A stretch of DNA of 64,000 nt from Ceratodon purpureus (Eukaryota > Streptophyta > Bryopsida > Pseudoditrichales > Ditrichaceae), in assembly GCA_014871385.1 (NCBI GenBank), contig CM026425.1, forward strand, positions 3,956,752 through 4,020,751. The letters are read 5' to 3'. Of this stretch, positions 9,847-20,503 are shown in pieces; the stretch's first letter is position 1; the number at the start of each line of letters is the position of its first letter. The notes beneath the pieces were generated by a model, which was not told the DNA's origin, did not search any database, and saw only the letters and a program-made list of their open reading frames with translations. The translations under genes were made by a program, and so were the position numbers.

Positions 9847-10696
9847 TGTACAGCTTCTTCAGCTTCATTGTTCCTTTCAGCAGCAACCTTTCTTGGTGGC
9901 ATGTTGTCTTAGTTTTTCTTGGTGAGTACGTGGTTTTGTTGTCTCAGCATACCATCCCCAGCATGGTCGCCAAAAAGTTAGTCCAGGTTAGGGAATGGTG
10001 ATGCCTGAGACCAAGCAGTGTAGGGTGATCAGGGGAATCAAGGAATCCAAGGAATTGGGGCAAGGGGACTTGGGCAGAGAACCTTGTGTTGAGAAGCAGG
10101 AAAGACAATGTTTAAGTTATAGAATGAGAGGAGCCAGTTTGGGAGGAGTTATAGTTGTCAGAGTTCTCCTTGGATGGTTCCTGGTCACCAAAGGACTTCG
10201 GGAAAACAAGAAGAGATAAAGGAATACAGTCTAGGGGAAAGAACAGCATGCAAAACAGAGGCTTCATACAACCAAGCAACCGAGACATGAAGCAGGACAG
10301 GGAAGAGTTAAAAGCAGTGAGACGAGGGTGAGCAAAGGGGGACCATGATGTCCATGGAGTTAGAGAAAATCCCCAGGCTCCAAGAGGGGCGAGGCGGGAT
10401 ACATCAATAGGTCTAAGAGCGGCACTGGACTCCAAGTGTAAAAGAGTGTCTTCCTCGACTGTCCTTCCCTATTAGTACTGTTACCTCACTACGGTGGAAC
10501 AGCAGTTAGCACCGCTGATTCAGTCCCTGGTCCTAGCTAGCCTAGTATCCTAGGTAGTCTATATTCTAGCTGACCTACCCTCTAAGTACTCTATCTCCTA
10601 GCTGGCCGGGTCTTGCCTTGATGTCTGGGTCTTCCGAGTCTTCCGTGGTTGCCATGGTATCGCCGGCAACAGGGGCACTGTACTGAACCAGCTGCT
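9847..10696. other. Intergenic, no convincing gene
   Basis: Short open frames on both strands; none has recognisable domains. From 10500 the sequence has repeated CTAGCTAGCCTAG-like runs. It may hold a 5' leader of the ORF at 10697. Confidence 0.35.
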
Positions 10697-11065
10697 ATGA
10701 AGGGCACTCCGAAACAGAAGAGACTGCAAGCGCAAGCTCCTGAAGGTGGCAAAGACACACCGAAACGCTCGAGGGGGGCCTTGAAGGTTGTGGCAGCGGA
10801 AGCACTGGAAGAATCAAAACTGCTGAAGACAACAGAGGACTTTGAGGACGATAACGACAATGAGGGGGGGGAAGGAGTCGAAGAAGGTGAATTTAATCAC
10901 GCAACAGAGGAAGGCGCCTCGGACCATGACAAAGCTCCTGCCACAAAGTCGGGTGGGAAAAAAGGCACGAAGAACAGCAAGGCAAAGAAGCCCGTCGCTC
11001 AAAGGGTTAGTGTGTCGAAGGTGACAAGAGCAACAGCGGGGAAGGTTGCAGCCTCAGCAAAGTAG
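10697..11065 (+). CDS. Lys/Glu-rich low-complexity protein (unknown)
   Basis: Open frame of 122 residues from ATG 10697. N-terminus basic (MKGTPKQKRLQAQAPEGGK), middle acidic (EDFEDDNDNEGGEGVEEGE), C-terminus Lys/Ala/Thr-rich (GKKGTKNSKAKKP, then TAGKVAASAK), resembling a linker-histone-like or chromatin tail. No domain recognised. It sits about 850 bp downstream of module R copy 2 and could be an exon of a longer transcript. Composition alone cannot prove it is coding. Confidence 0.3.
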   Translation: MKGTPKQKRLQAQAPEGGKDTPKRSRGALKVVAAEALEESKLLKTTEDFEDDNDNEGGEGVEEGEFNHATEEGASDHDKAPATKSGGKKGTKNSKAKKPVAQRVSVSKVTRATAGKVAASAK

Positions 11066-11698
11066 ACGTCAGTGTTGATGTCGAACTCATCCCATTTTGT
11101 AGTTGGGAGTGGGTTGATTTGTACATAAGTGTTTTGACTTGTTTTGTAGTTGTGATTACTTTCTAGAAAGAAGGTACTCGGGACTTCGTAAACAATAGGA
11201 CGTTTGTGGAGACTGTGTTTGTAACTTTTTGGTGGTACTTGGCAGTTTTGAGAATCCATGATACTCAGACTAGACTGAATTGCGAAATTGTATACTCACT
11301 GGCAGTGACGGGTTATCTTCTCTTCCCATTATAGTCGATTGCTTGGAAACGTTTGCTGAAAGTTTAGGTCCATGGTTTACGAAATTACATCCAATTTAGC
11401 CCAAGAAAGTGATTACAATGAATAATTCCGTCCTCTGAACACAGTCTGTCATACGGATTGAGAATATATCTCGTAAGTCCTATTTTGTGAAGAATAAAGC
11501 CACTTGCTTTTCTTTCCTAAACTCTTCAGAAGCAGAAACTTCAAGAAAAAATGAACGCTCTTAAGTATCCAAAATACAAAGCGAGACACATCCACTCCCA
11601 CGTCATTGACTGTCACCAAACACGTAAACAAAACCAATTGTTTGCAAGTTCCACTGCTGAAAAAAAAGGGTGACAATCCCCCAAACGACTGATTCTAT
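11066..11698. other. Non-coding, no feature seen
   Basis: AT-rich with short open frames only. Confidence 0.4.
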
Positions 11699-11791
11699 GA
11701 GCTAGCAGGGACTCTACATGGGACACGGGAGCTAACAGGGACTATGCATGAGCTAACAGGGACTATGCATGAGCTAACAGGGACTATGCAT
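11699..11791 (+). repeat. 21-bp tandem repeat, unit GAGCTAACAGGGACT..
   Basis: Three perfect head-to-tail units (11729-11791) preceded by one diverged, longer unit (11699-11728). Confidence 0.9.
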
Positions 11792-12106
11792 GCACTACTG
11801 CAGCCTACAACAAATGGCCGGGGAGAATCAATCAAACCCTGCATTGATCGATCGATTGATGTTTAATTCTTCGCTGTGAGAAGAATGAGAATTCCAGGAA
11901 TGCATTGACATATTAGTGCTCCCTACAGTGCTCACAACAAGTAGATCAAGTGCAATTATTCAAACACAGTAAGCTAATTTGGTCTAAGAAATCCAGTTTG
12001 AGGTTTTCATTGGAGGGACCCGCAATGCGCAGGTCCCATAAAAAAATGTGCCTCGCCTTGAAAAGGCAAGGCACTAGCAAGGCAAAGGCAAGGAAATGCA
12101 TTAGCT
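11792..12106. other. 3' flank of the transposase-like gene
   Basis: Contains a foldback at about 12050-12075 (GCCTTGAAAAGGCAAGGC) and GGCAAGGCA repeats. No gene seen. Confidence 0.4.
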
Positions 12107-15100
12107 TCAAAATTGTGCATACTCATCAATTGCTTCCTCCACTGAGGTTGGCAACTTGTACACAGCGGTATTGCCTGCAACACGGTGCTTAGCAATGATC
12201 ATGGGAAATTTTACAGCTCTGATGTAATCAACATTGTGGTGAGCTAAGTGTGATTTCTGTAAGTAGACATAAGTGTCAGCCCCAGTTCCAAATTTCTGAA
12301 AGTACCTCCCTTGAATCACCTTATCTCCCACCTGAAAGGTCTCGCCCCACTTACACTTGAATCCCTGCGTACAAGTGAAGACTTTTCTCGTGCATACAAG
12401 AATGTGGAAAGCAACGTTTTCTTCATTATCAGCAGCTGCAGAAACAGCAAAATTATCCCCCAACTCTAAAATTGTAGCAAAATACGCACCATTGATGCCG
12501 AACTCATCCCAGTCGTCCACCTTAAATTCAACATTCACAACACCTTGGACATAGGCAGTTCTAGTGACAACGAGGACTTCAACATCCCATTCCCCAGTCC
12601 AGGCCCTGTTCTCGCATGCCTCCCAATTGGTGGCTATGCATGCTGAACAGAAACAGGCCAAGCTTCTTTTCAAAAGTTTATTGACTTCCATTGGACCCAC
12701 AGATCGAATTTGATGCATGTCCCTACAGCCTTTGATGGGCTCGCAGTCATACTCCGTCTCTCTATCTACATCTTCTTCCAGAACATGCCAGAACGTACGA
12801 CGTACAGGCCGTCTCTCACCTGAATAACTAGACTCCGGCCGGACACTTAACTTCTCTCTAAGAAACTGACATACAGTCTCAGCATCTTGTAAACGAGGCC
12901 CTAGCATATCCAACTGCGCATTGTGCATGTACCGCTTGATCACAGCACCTGCGCCGTCATGGGGACCTTTCCCATGACCGGTCCCAAAAAATGACCACAT
13001 GCACATACATCCACCAGTAAGTTCTGGGTATCGACTGACAAAGTACCAAGGAATTCTGCTTTTGAATTGACCTGAGCACCCATCAGACCATATCCAGTGC
13101 CTTTTTGGGGTGAACCCCTCCTCTACCGTAGCATCCCAATGCATCTGCAAACAATGCTGGACAAAGTAGCTATCGTGTTTCTTATCATCACTGATGTAAA
13201 AGTGATACTGCATAATGTTTCTAGTACTTGCATCTTCAGGGTCCGGCTCTGGATTTCTCACCCATGTAATGTGAACAAGGATACTGACTTGGTAACTGTG
13301 CCAATGCATCGACTAGACTTCATTCTGGACCTCGAAGGAATAATTTTCGGCATAATCAACCACAGAAACCATAGTATCGGCAGGGAAATTTTCCAGACAT
13401 GTTTTGAATTGCTCATCTTCCCATTTGGCCACAAAACTATGACGTGCAAAGTCCTGAAGCTTTGGTTTTAGGTAACTCACCAGCTTATCAGATGTGCTTT
13501 CCTCGTAAACCAACTGCAGCTTCTTTCGTTGCTCCCCTTTCTTGGTTGTGATCGTTTCCAAGGAAAAGTGCTTCCATTTTACAATGTTTGCCTTAAAGCC
13601 CTCTTCCTCCGTTAGGCAAAGCGGCAAATAATCTACCCCACAAGAGTCACAATCCCCAAAAACACATTCCCGGGCATGCCACTGACTGCCGTCTTTTTTG
13701 GGGCATAGTATGGAGTCAACCATATCTGTAACTCCAGAAAAAGTCCGCAAATGACCAGAGCAGTGATTCCCCTCTACAGTCCAACACACATCTTCACACT
13801 GGCAATCACAGAACTCACCAGAATGCAAAGCAGCTTTGGTCCTCATATAATTAAATCCCAACCTCAATTCTTCCATTTCCACGTGGTATATACAACAGCA
13901 TACATTTTGTTCTTTTAATTTTTTGACAAAAAAAGGCTGGAATGAATCGAACATGCGCTTACCAATGATTATCCTTGGATTTGCAGCCTGGAACCGTAAG
14001 TAGAATTCCATCTGTAGCAAGAAAAATGCAACGAGTTAGTCACCTTTAACATCACAAGTTCGTCACATGAACACCTGTTTAATCAATACAAGTTCTCTCA
14101 CCGTCCTGCACACCCTAACAGTCCCAAATGACTCCATTTCAGGTTCACACAACCCCGAGCAGACTCAATAGAACTCCCTCACACATTACTATACATACCA
14201 AGAAACAAAGGCGACTACATAGAAGCACATGTGGGCTGCACAAAAGTTCTTACCACTTTGGCAGAAGATCCCTAAAAGCCATACATACCACTAGATAATG
14301 GACAGTAGCACACTAAAACTCATTAGAAGTCCCTCACACATTCCTATACATACCAAGAAACTTAATAAACTATATAGAAGCACCTGTGGGTCGCACAAAA
14401 GTTCTTACCAGTTTGCAGGAAGGTCCCCAAAGGCCCTACATACCACTAGACAACAAAGGGTAGCACATACAGAACCATTCTATACCCTAACACCTTGGTA
14501 CACTCCCTTAGAAGGCCTCATAATCCCTATCACTCTAAACCCGTTGACCCAAGAGTTCACTTGATACATGATCATTCTCAATGCACTTAGGTGTAGTTTC
14601 TGAAAATCTAGCTAAAGTTCACAAAGTTCCTGTAGTTTTCTTCACGGTGAATATGCACACCAGTGGTTCTTGGTTGGTTGGAACGTTTAATTTTCAGAGT
14701 TCATATCAATCAATCCCTACATCTTTAAACTACCGACTTTCACAAACTGTTCACGGTTGAGGGGTTTCAGAGTTCATATCAATCAATCCCTACGTCTTTA
14801 AACTACCGAGGCTGAAGTTTCAAAATTTGCTAGTCTTTACGAGATCAGCTTGACTACATTATTTGGACACAAGAGACTGTGACATAGAACTTCTTGTTTA
14901 CAAAGACAGTACACCTTAGAAATTCAAATGAGGATATACAGAAAGAACGACTCTGAAGTTCAGAAATCATACCTGCGTTTCCAACAGATATTGGCAATGG
15001 TGTGTCTCTCGCACTCCAGGGGAAACCCATTGCTTGACAACCTCTTTACGGTTCGGATTGGCCCTTGTTTGCGCAACCCACCAAGATATCACCGCCGCCT

Positions 15101-15745
15101 TCACAGAGTCACTAGTGGCATCTTTCCTTTGTTTTCTCACAGAAAGTGTCCATACAACTTCCTTGTTGCTCTCCATCGAATAGCAGCTTTCACGTTTCTT
15201 GGCTCAACCCCAAGCAAACGGGCCGTCTGTCTCACCGAGGTGGGGGCCGCCGTGCTCACGGCTGCTGTGAGGATCGCATGCTTCGTCACCAAATCGGCCT
15301 TCCTTCTCGCATTCTTTACCTCCGACAGAGACTGCACCAAGCCAGAGATAATTTTCTTCTGTGCTACAACCTCTGCACACACTCTCCGAGACTCCGGCAA
15401 GACAACCGCCGTAATAGGGTTCAACCAGACCGCTTTCAAAACAGCTTCTTGGTGTTTAGCATCTCCAGATGCGTCCAATGTGGACGACACAACATCAAGA
15501 ATGGCCTTCGCATCACGCCGCACATGCCTTCGGTTCAATCGTCCGTCTTCTTGTGCAACATTTGATCTCTCGGCAAATCTCTCTTCAACATACTGACGTT
15601 GCGACGCAAGCGCCTCTCTCTTACGACGTCTACACAGTCGCTGCCGCTCTCTCTCTCTCTCCCTATCACGCTCGGTTCGTTGCCTTTCGACGGGGCCAGG
15701 GCGCTTCACGCCAGCCCTTCTTTCCGCTTCCCTTGCACTCTCCAT
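12107..15745 (-). pseudogene. RNase H-fold transposase-like gene (DYAEN / DGCSGQFK / GKGPHDG type), one intron, decayed
   Basis: Seen: exon 1 15745-14973, intron 14972-14012 (GTATGA..ACAG), exon 2 14011-12107. The N-terminus is Arg/Glu-rich and helical with a possible helix-turn-helix (TSVRQTARLLGVEPRNVKA). Then come ISWWVAQTRANPNRKEVV and CCCIYHVEMEELRLG, a Cys-rich insert (FCDCQCEDVCW, CVFGDCDSCG), and the core: DYAENYSFEVQNEV, MHWHSYQVSILVHI, ISDDKKHDS, WIWSDGCSGQFKS, SFFGTGHGKGPHDGAGAVIKR. I recall the pattern D.AEN..., SDGC..Q[FY]K, HGKG..D..GG..KR from a widespread uncharacterised family of repeated animal and plant genes; a DDE/D-type transposase is my inference. Breaks: the frame changes near 15150, and an in-frame TAG at 13313-13315 separates QNEV from SMHWHSY. 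The C-terminal 150 residues (SVEEAIDEYAQF end) are not recognised. Confidence 0.65.
14170..14490. repeat. Tandem duplication of about 160 bp inside the intron
   Basis: CTATACATACCAAGAAAC, AAGTTCTTACCA and CATACCACTAGA each recur about 160 bp apart. A second, shorter duplication (TTCATATCAATCAATCCC, about 14699 and 14771) lies further along the same intron. Confidence 0.8.
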
Positions 15746-16758
15746 ACTACTAGCGAGAGAAGAGAATACCCTAACCTTGCAGCGACTATGACAGAAGAGA
15801 AAACAACGCCCTAGACCTCGCAGCGACTATGACACAAAATATCATGTGCAAACCCTCAACAATCATACCTCAATCAATAGCATCAAACCTACAATCCAAG
15901 GGACTTCAGCAACACAATAATCCTTGAAGCATTCTGACGCCATATCCAAAGGAGTAGAGCACAAGAGAATTCCTGCGACAAGCAAGGGCGGCTGCAACAA
16001 TCGCCTGCATCAAAGTCGCAACATCGCGAAACCCCTCTCTCCTTCACCCTAACCCTAGAACCCGAAGCTGACGTCAGCACGTGGACAAAGCTCCTGCCGC
16101 AATCCGTGAAAATCCAAACCCTCTAAATTGTCTTGAGTGGAAAATCTAAAATCGAGCCCATATGTACATTTCCATAACATACAGTTCTCTTAAAACAAAT
16201 TTCTGAAAAGCCTTAATTTTGACCCTTAAATGGACTTTTGAAAAAATGACTCATTTTAGTCTTTTTAAAAGTCCATAACTATACTTTTATGAATGATAAT
16301 CTTGAAAGGGATGACATTTCTAAATACTATAATCTACAACTCAATATATGGTGAGTCACTATTTCAACAACAATCTATTTTTCTTCATGAAAATCGCCCA
16401 AGTATACTTACATTCCCTGGTGACCAAAGTCCATGCAATAACTTTGAAAGTCCATATTAGGTACATTTAAGAACGTCCCCTTGAAAAAATATATATGTTC
16501 TTGCACACAATCAAGTTGAGAACCTATTTACAAATTTTCACGACCGTACAAGTAAGTATACTATCCCACTATTACTTTGCAATACAAAGGACCTCCTGAA
16601 AACTGCCCTGTGACAGAAAAAGCGAGGCACCGAACCGTGCATCTACCCCACATTCCGAACTATATTTAGAATTTTCAAAAAGCAAAATAATGTTACTCCA
16701 TAAAATACCGTAATCTTACCGCTCTAATTCACATTTTCATCAAAATATCCGAAAAGTT
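15746..16758. other. Intergenic region with GCAGCGACTATGACA pair
   Basis: Two copies of GCAGCGACTATGACA (about 15778 and 15820) follow the transposase-like start. TGACGTCAGCACGTGG at about 16069 combines a CRE-like and a G-box core. The remainder is AT-rich with no gene. Confidence 0.45.
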
Positions 16759-16806
16759 ACCGCTCTCCGCTCACCGCTCACCGCTCGCACTTTAGCAACG
16801 TCCCCT
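16759..16806 (+). repeat. Divergent module R right end, copy 4
   Basis: CCGCTCTCCGCTCACCGCTCA then GCACTTTAGCAACGTCCCC aligns with the CTCCGCT..CACATACGACCTTTCCCC end of the other copies. It lies 54 bp upstream of the ATG at 16860, which suggests a promoter-proximal role. Confidence 0.45.
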
Positions 16807-16859
16807 TTTGATGCAGTTAGCCCGCAAGTTATTGTGGACGAGTCCTCCCCAGTTACAAG

Positions 16860-17318
16860 ATGGATCCTTGTGACATAACTAGTCTAGAGGATGAGGTATT
16901 AGAGTTCTTGCTCTCTTGGAATCCCGAGAGGAACGAAGTCGTTGGGGACACTAATAAGGAAACTGCTCTAGGAGCGGGCAGTGGAGACAAGGACATCGGC
17001 GTAGACAAGGTACAAGTATTGGGGGGAGGTCTATGCATTCCAGCTAACGAGGGATGCAAGTGGAAGGACAACAATGAGTACGGGAAGCCCGGAGGAAGTA
17101 GTAATGGGAGGTCATCCCCAGCACAGGGAAGGAAGCATTCCACCGCTGCTACGACCGCGATAGGTCCGATACAAAGAAACACGCGGGGGAGACCAGCCGC
17201 ATCCGTAGAGACCGAAACTTCAAAGCCTAAGACTTACGTCGAGGAACTGGAGGCAATTTGGCCACCCAAGTACTTGAAACTAAAGAATGACATCGAACAA
17301 GCTAGGAAATCTAGGTAG
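16860..17318 (+). CDS. Hypothetical protein of 152 residues
   Basis: Not recognised. Starts MDPCDITSLEDEVLEFLLSW, which looks like an ordered amphipathic helix, followed by a Gly/Ser/Asn-rich stretch and a C-terminal helical tail (YVEELEAIWPPKYLKLKND). ATG lies just after the divergent R-type end. May be a stand-alone gene or a first exon; the GC content is higher than that of the flanks, which supports coding. Confidence 0.4.
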   Translation: MDPCDITSLEDEVLEFLLSWNPERNEVVGDTNKETALGAGSGDKDIGVDKVQVLGGGLCIPANEGCKWKDNNEYGKPGGSSNGRSSPAQGRKHSTAATTAIGPIQRNTRGRPAASVETETSKPKTYVEELEAIWPPKYLKLKNDIEQARKSR

Positions 17319-17694
17319 TTACGAAGTAAATAGTGTCCGGTTAAATACAAAGAATCTCCGTTATCGACGCAATGCATTGGCAATTAGATAAGAGGTTGGA
17401 AGATGCATGTGTGCTTAGAAACTGCACTGGATGGATATTTCCGAAACAGAAAGGAGATATCAAACTACGGGGGACGTTCGGAATAGCTCCGTCATTATAA
17501 AACATAAATATACTCTGATTATCGGAAGATCAGCATACTAATAAACGGGGAATAAATATTATAGTAAGGCCGAAAATTTACGAAAATTCTCGTCCCATAT
17601 ACAAAATAGTCAGAGAAAGAGAAGGCCAGAGTTAAGCATTCCAAGATTGGTAGTGAGCAGAATCATTAACAGCGGCAACACTCGTCTATTAAAA
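17319..17694. other. Non-coding, no feature seen
   Basis: Mixed sequence between two convergently oriented ORFs; no recognisable feature. Confidence 0.4.
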
Positions 17695-18534
17695 TCAAGC
17701 GTTTTCCCAAAATCCCTGCGAAAAATCCTCCTGTTTGTTCACAATATCCGACATCTCACCGAGATAAGGCATCGTTCTCCAGCAATACCGTTGGAACTCG
17801 TAGTCCGTCATTTCGCGAGTCTCGTCACTTTCATGCTCCGAGTGGTCTTCCTCCTCGTCCACCTTACGCTTCTTAGCATCACCGGAGGATCCGCATGTTG
17901 CATTAGGGGATTCTGCATCCGCCCTTATGGATCTACGAGATTCCAGCGCAGCGTCTCCCGCTTCCATCTGCAATGAAACCTGGCCAACTACTCTGATTCT
18001 ATCCCGGCGGAGTGGCGTCGTCCTCGTCCGACTTCCAGCCCTCCACCATCGGGCATGCGCGCATGCACACCCCTCACGCACTCGTTCGCTCGATGGACCC
18101 CCAGTCCGTGTCCGCACAATCTTCCGACCCTCCTCGTCCCCCCGGACCCCACTTTGCACCACCCGTTCCGCTGGAATGCGCACGCGTATCGGATGCATGA
18201 TGCCTGTGCAGTTTGCCACGGATTGGAACTGCAACACTGCGACTGGGTCCCAGTTCGACGCCCACAGGCGGGTCTCCATGAGGGGCACGGCGGAGAAGTC
18301 GGGACACAAGAGGCCATACTCTTCCTGAAACGCGTCGACGGATTCGAGCCAAGTCCGTAGACATTCCTTGGATCTCGGCACATCTCTCGCATGTTGAAAC
18401 TCCCCTTCCCTTCTCCTCGCTACATCAACCCACACTGGCAAATCCGCGGATTCGTAGTCCGATCGGAGAAACTCGCTTAGGCACCGGCTACTCCCTTCCA
18501 TACAAGATGGAGGGCACTCGCGCGAGCAAGCCAT
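17695..18534 (-). CDS. Hypothetical protein of 279 residues with KKRKV nuclear signal
   Basis: Not recognised. ATG at 18534. The N-terminal half (SEFLRSDYESADLPVWVDVA, then RTWLESVDAFQEEYGLLCPD) looks folded; the middle (about 125-190) is Arg-rich and may be intronic or repeat-derived; the C-terminal part has AKKRKVDEEEDHSEHESDE, an SV40-type nuclear localisation signal followed by an acidic patch, then YEFQRYCWRTMPYLGEM. It ends 80 bp before the left LTR of element A, so its 5' upstream region is that LTR boundary. Could be a host gene or part of an older repeat. Confidence 0.4.
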   Translation of the reverse strand: MACSRECPPSCMEGSSRCLSEFLRSDYESADLPVWVDVARRREGEFQHARDVPRSKECLRTWLESVDAFQEEYGLLCPDFSAVPLMETRLWASNWDPVAVLQFQSVANCTGIMHPIRVRIPAERVVQSGVRGDEEGRKIVRTRTGGPSSERVREGCACAHARWWRAGSRTRTTPLRRDRIRVVGQVSLQMEAGDAALESRRSIRADAESPNATCGSSGDAKKRKVDEEEDHSEHESDETREMTDYEFQRYCWRTMPYLGEMSDIVNKQEDFSQGFWENA

Positions 18535-18613
18535 CGGGCACGGCTCGAAATGAGTTGAGGTTGGTGCAGGTCAGCGTGCGGAGAATAGACAACGCTACAC
18601 CACCCAGGAAGAA

Positions 18614-20371
18614 TGTAATTAGTAAAATTTACAAATAGTGGTAAGTCATGGGAATAGGTCTTTTCGTTTAGCTTTTAACGTAACTAAAGGTCACTGTAGT
18701 AAGTAAAGAATGTATAGAATGCAAAGTATTTCCTTAAAAGAATCTCTTTATAACTCTAATGTCTTAATTACCCCAAGTCACATAAAACCCAAGTAATCCA
18801 AACTCTCAATTGGTTCAAGGGTAATGGGAGTTCAAATTGACAAGTACCATCTCTCGGTTTATTGCCATCACTCCCTTCCAAGTTCAATTAGACAATGCAT
18901 TTATTATGCATTTGCAAGTTCATTCATTACTAGGTTAGAATCTAGTGTTCAACCTATTTATGCCTATGAATGATGCTTTGGGATATGTTATGATAGATTA
19001 ACTTATCTCAAGCAACTCCTTGCTTGTCTTCATCTTTTTCCTCCCATCCAGCGCATTTCAAATAGACATGTAATCACTGTCTACTCATTCACATTCAATC
19101 ATACTCCAACTCTACCATTCATCACAACTATACTTCTCAATTGTATTACTCAATTACAATGACTGCACTATACTCCAATTGAATACATTCAAGTTTTATT
19201 ATAATGAGAACTAATAATCACTAAGGCTGATCACTCCTTAATAATTAATGTCACTTTTATCCATCAATGTACTCAATCTGGCTTCCATAAATTCTAAGTC
19301 ATTCTCAGTCTTCTATTTCAGATGGCCAATCTAATTTAAAAGACTATCAAGTAATACTCACTTCACTGTTCCAGTACTCACATGGAACTCTCATTCTCCA
19401 TAATTCCCATTCACAACAATGCAATGTCAATTGGATAAACTGTTGTGTTTATTTTCCATAATTTCTATTTTCTATTCACTCAGTAACTCTTCCTTCGTTC
19501 TGAGTTCAAATAGACAATCTCACCCACTGTTCACTCTGCTCCATCAGCATCTTCGATTTCAAATAGACAGTATCGATTTCAATTAGACAGTATCCAGTGT
19601 GAGTCACCACATTCACTGTAACTCTCACCAACTCTCCACTGAGTCAATTAGACATGGTCCATGCAAGTCAAGTTGACAATGTATGCATGCCCATGGATGC
19701 ATACCGAACCACCATCTTGTCCATTTGACCAGTGTTAACTAGACATTATGCAGCAAGCAATCTGAATTCAATTTGTCAATTAGACAGTAGCCATTGGATC
19801 AAACTGTTCATTCTATCTCCCTTAGACTACATATAATTTCACTGTTCAGCAGATCTGCAGTTTCAATTTGACAGTAAGCTTCGCAAATCAATTAGACAGT
19901 AATCAGTTGGTTCCAGTTCTCCATTCTGATTCTACAGTTCTGCAGATTAATACACTGTGCATCGAAGCTATAGTTCAAATTGACAAAGAGCATTGTGAAT
20001 CAATTATACAGTGAGCTACTCAGAGTCAAGTTGACAATCAATTAGACAATGGAATTCTATTTTTATATTTTTTACATAATGTGACTATCACTCACACAGT
20101 GTTGTGTGGTGTGGTGAAGTAATTCTTTCTTCTTCCTTAATTCCTAGTTATGCCTTAATTTCTAAAGGGTGTGCCTGTACGTAGAGTCAACTTGACAAGT
20201 CGTGTCTCTAGGTAGGGCCATGTCCCCTGAATTCTACACTATTGTCCATTTGACTCTCAACCAGATTTCTACAGCCACTATCTACATGGATTTCAAATTG
20301 ACATGGTAACTTGGTCCTATTTACACTGTTTTTACTGAAAAGGGACTTTTCTCAAAAAAAGTCAGCTCACA
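18614..20371 (-). repeat. Element A 3' LTR
   Basis: 1,758 bp; matches 33255-35012. Contains many half and whole copies of the TGTCNANTNGACA near-palindrome, chiefly as AATTAGACA and CAAATTGACA. A TATA-like CATAAATAGG lies on the minus strand at about 18955-18964. Confidence 0.95.
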
Positions 20372-20385
20372 TAGCCCCCCTCTTT
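20372..20385 (-). other. Element A polypurine tract
   Basis: AAAGAGGGGGGCTA on the minus strand, immediately before the 3' LTR (which starts TGTGAGCTGAC on that strand). Confidence 0.8.
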
Positions 20386-20503
20386 GTCTACTTGACTCCC
20401 GGCAAGTTCCACATTTACAGCATTGTCTACTAGACACTATGTCAACTAGACTCAAAAATTATATACAAAGATTGACTTGCACACACCCTGCAGTTACTGT
20501 CTA

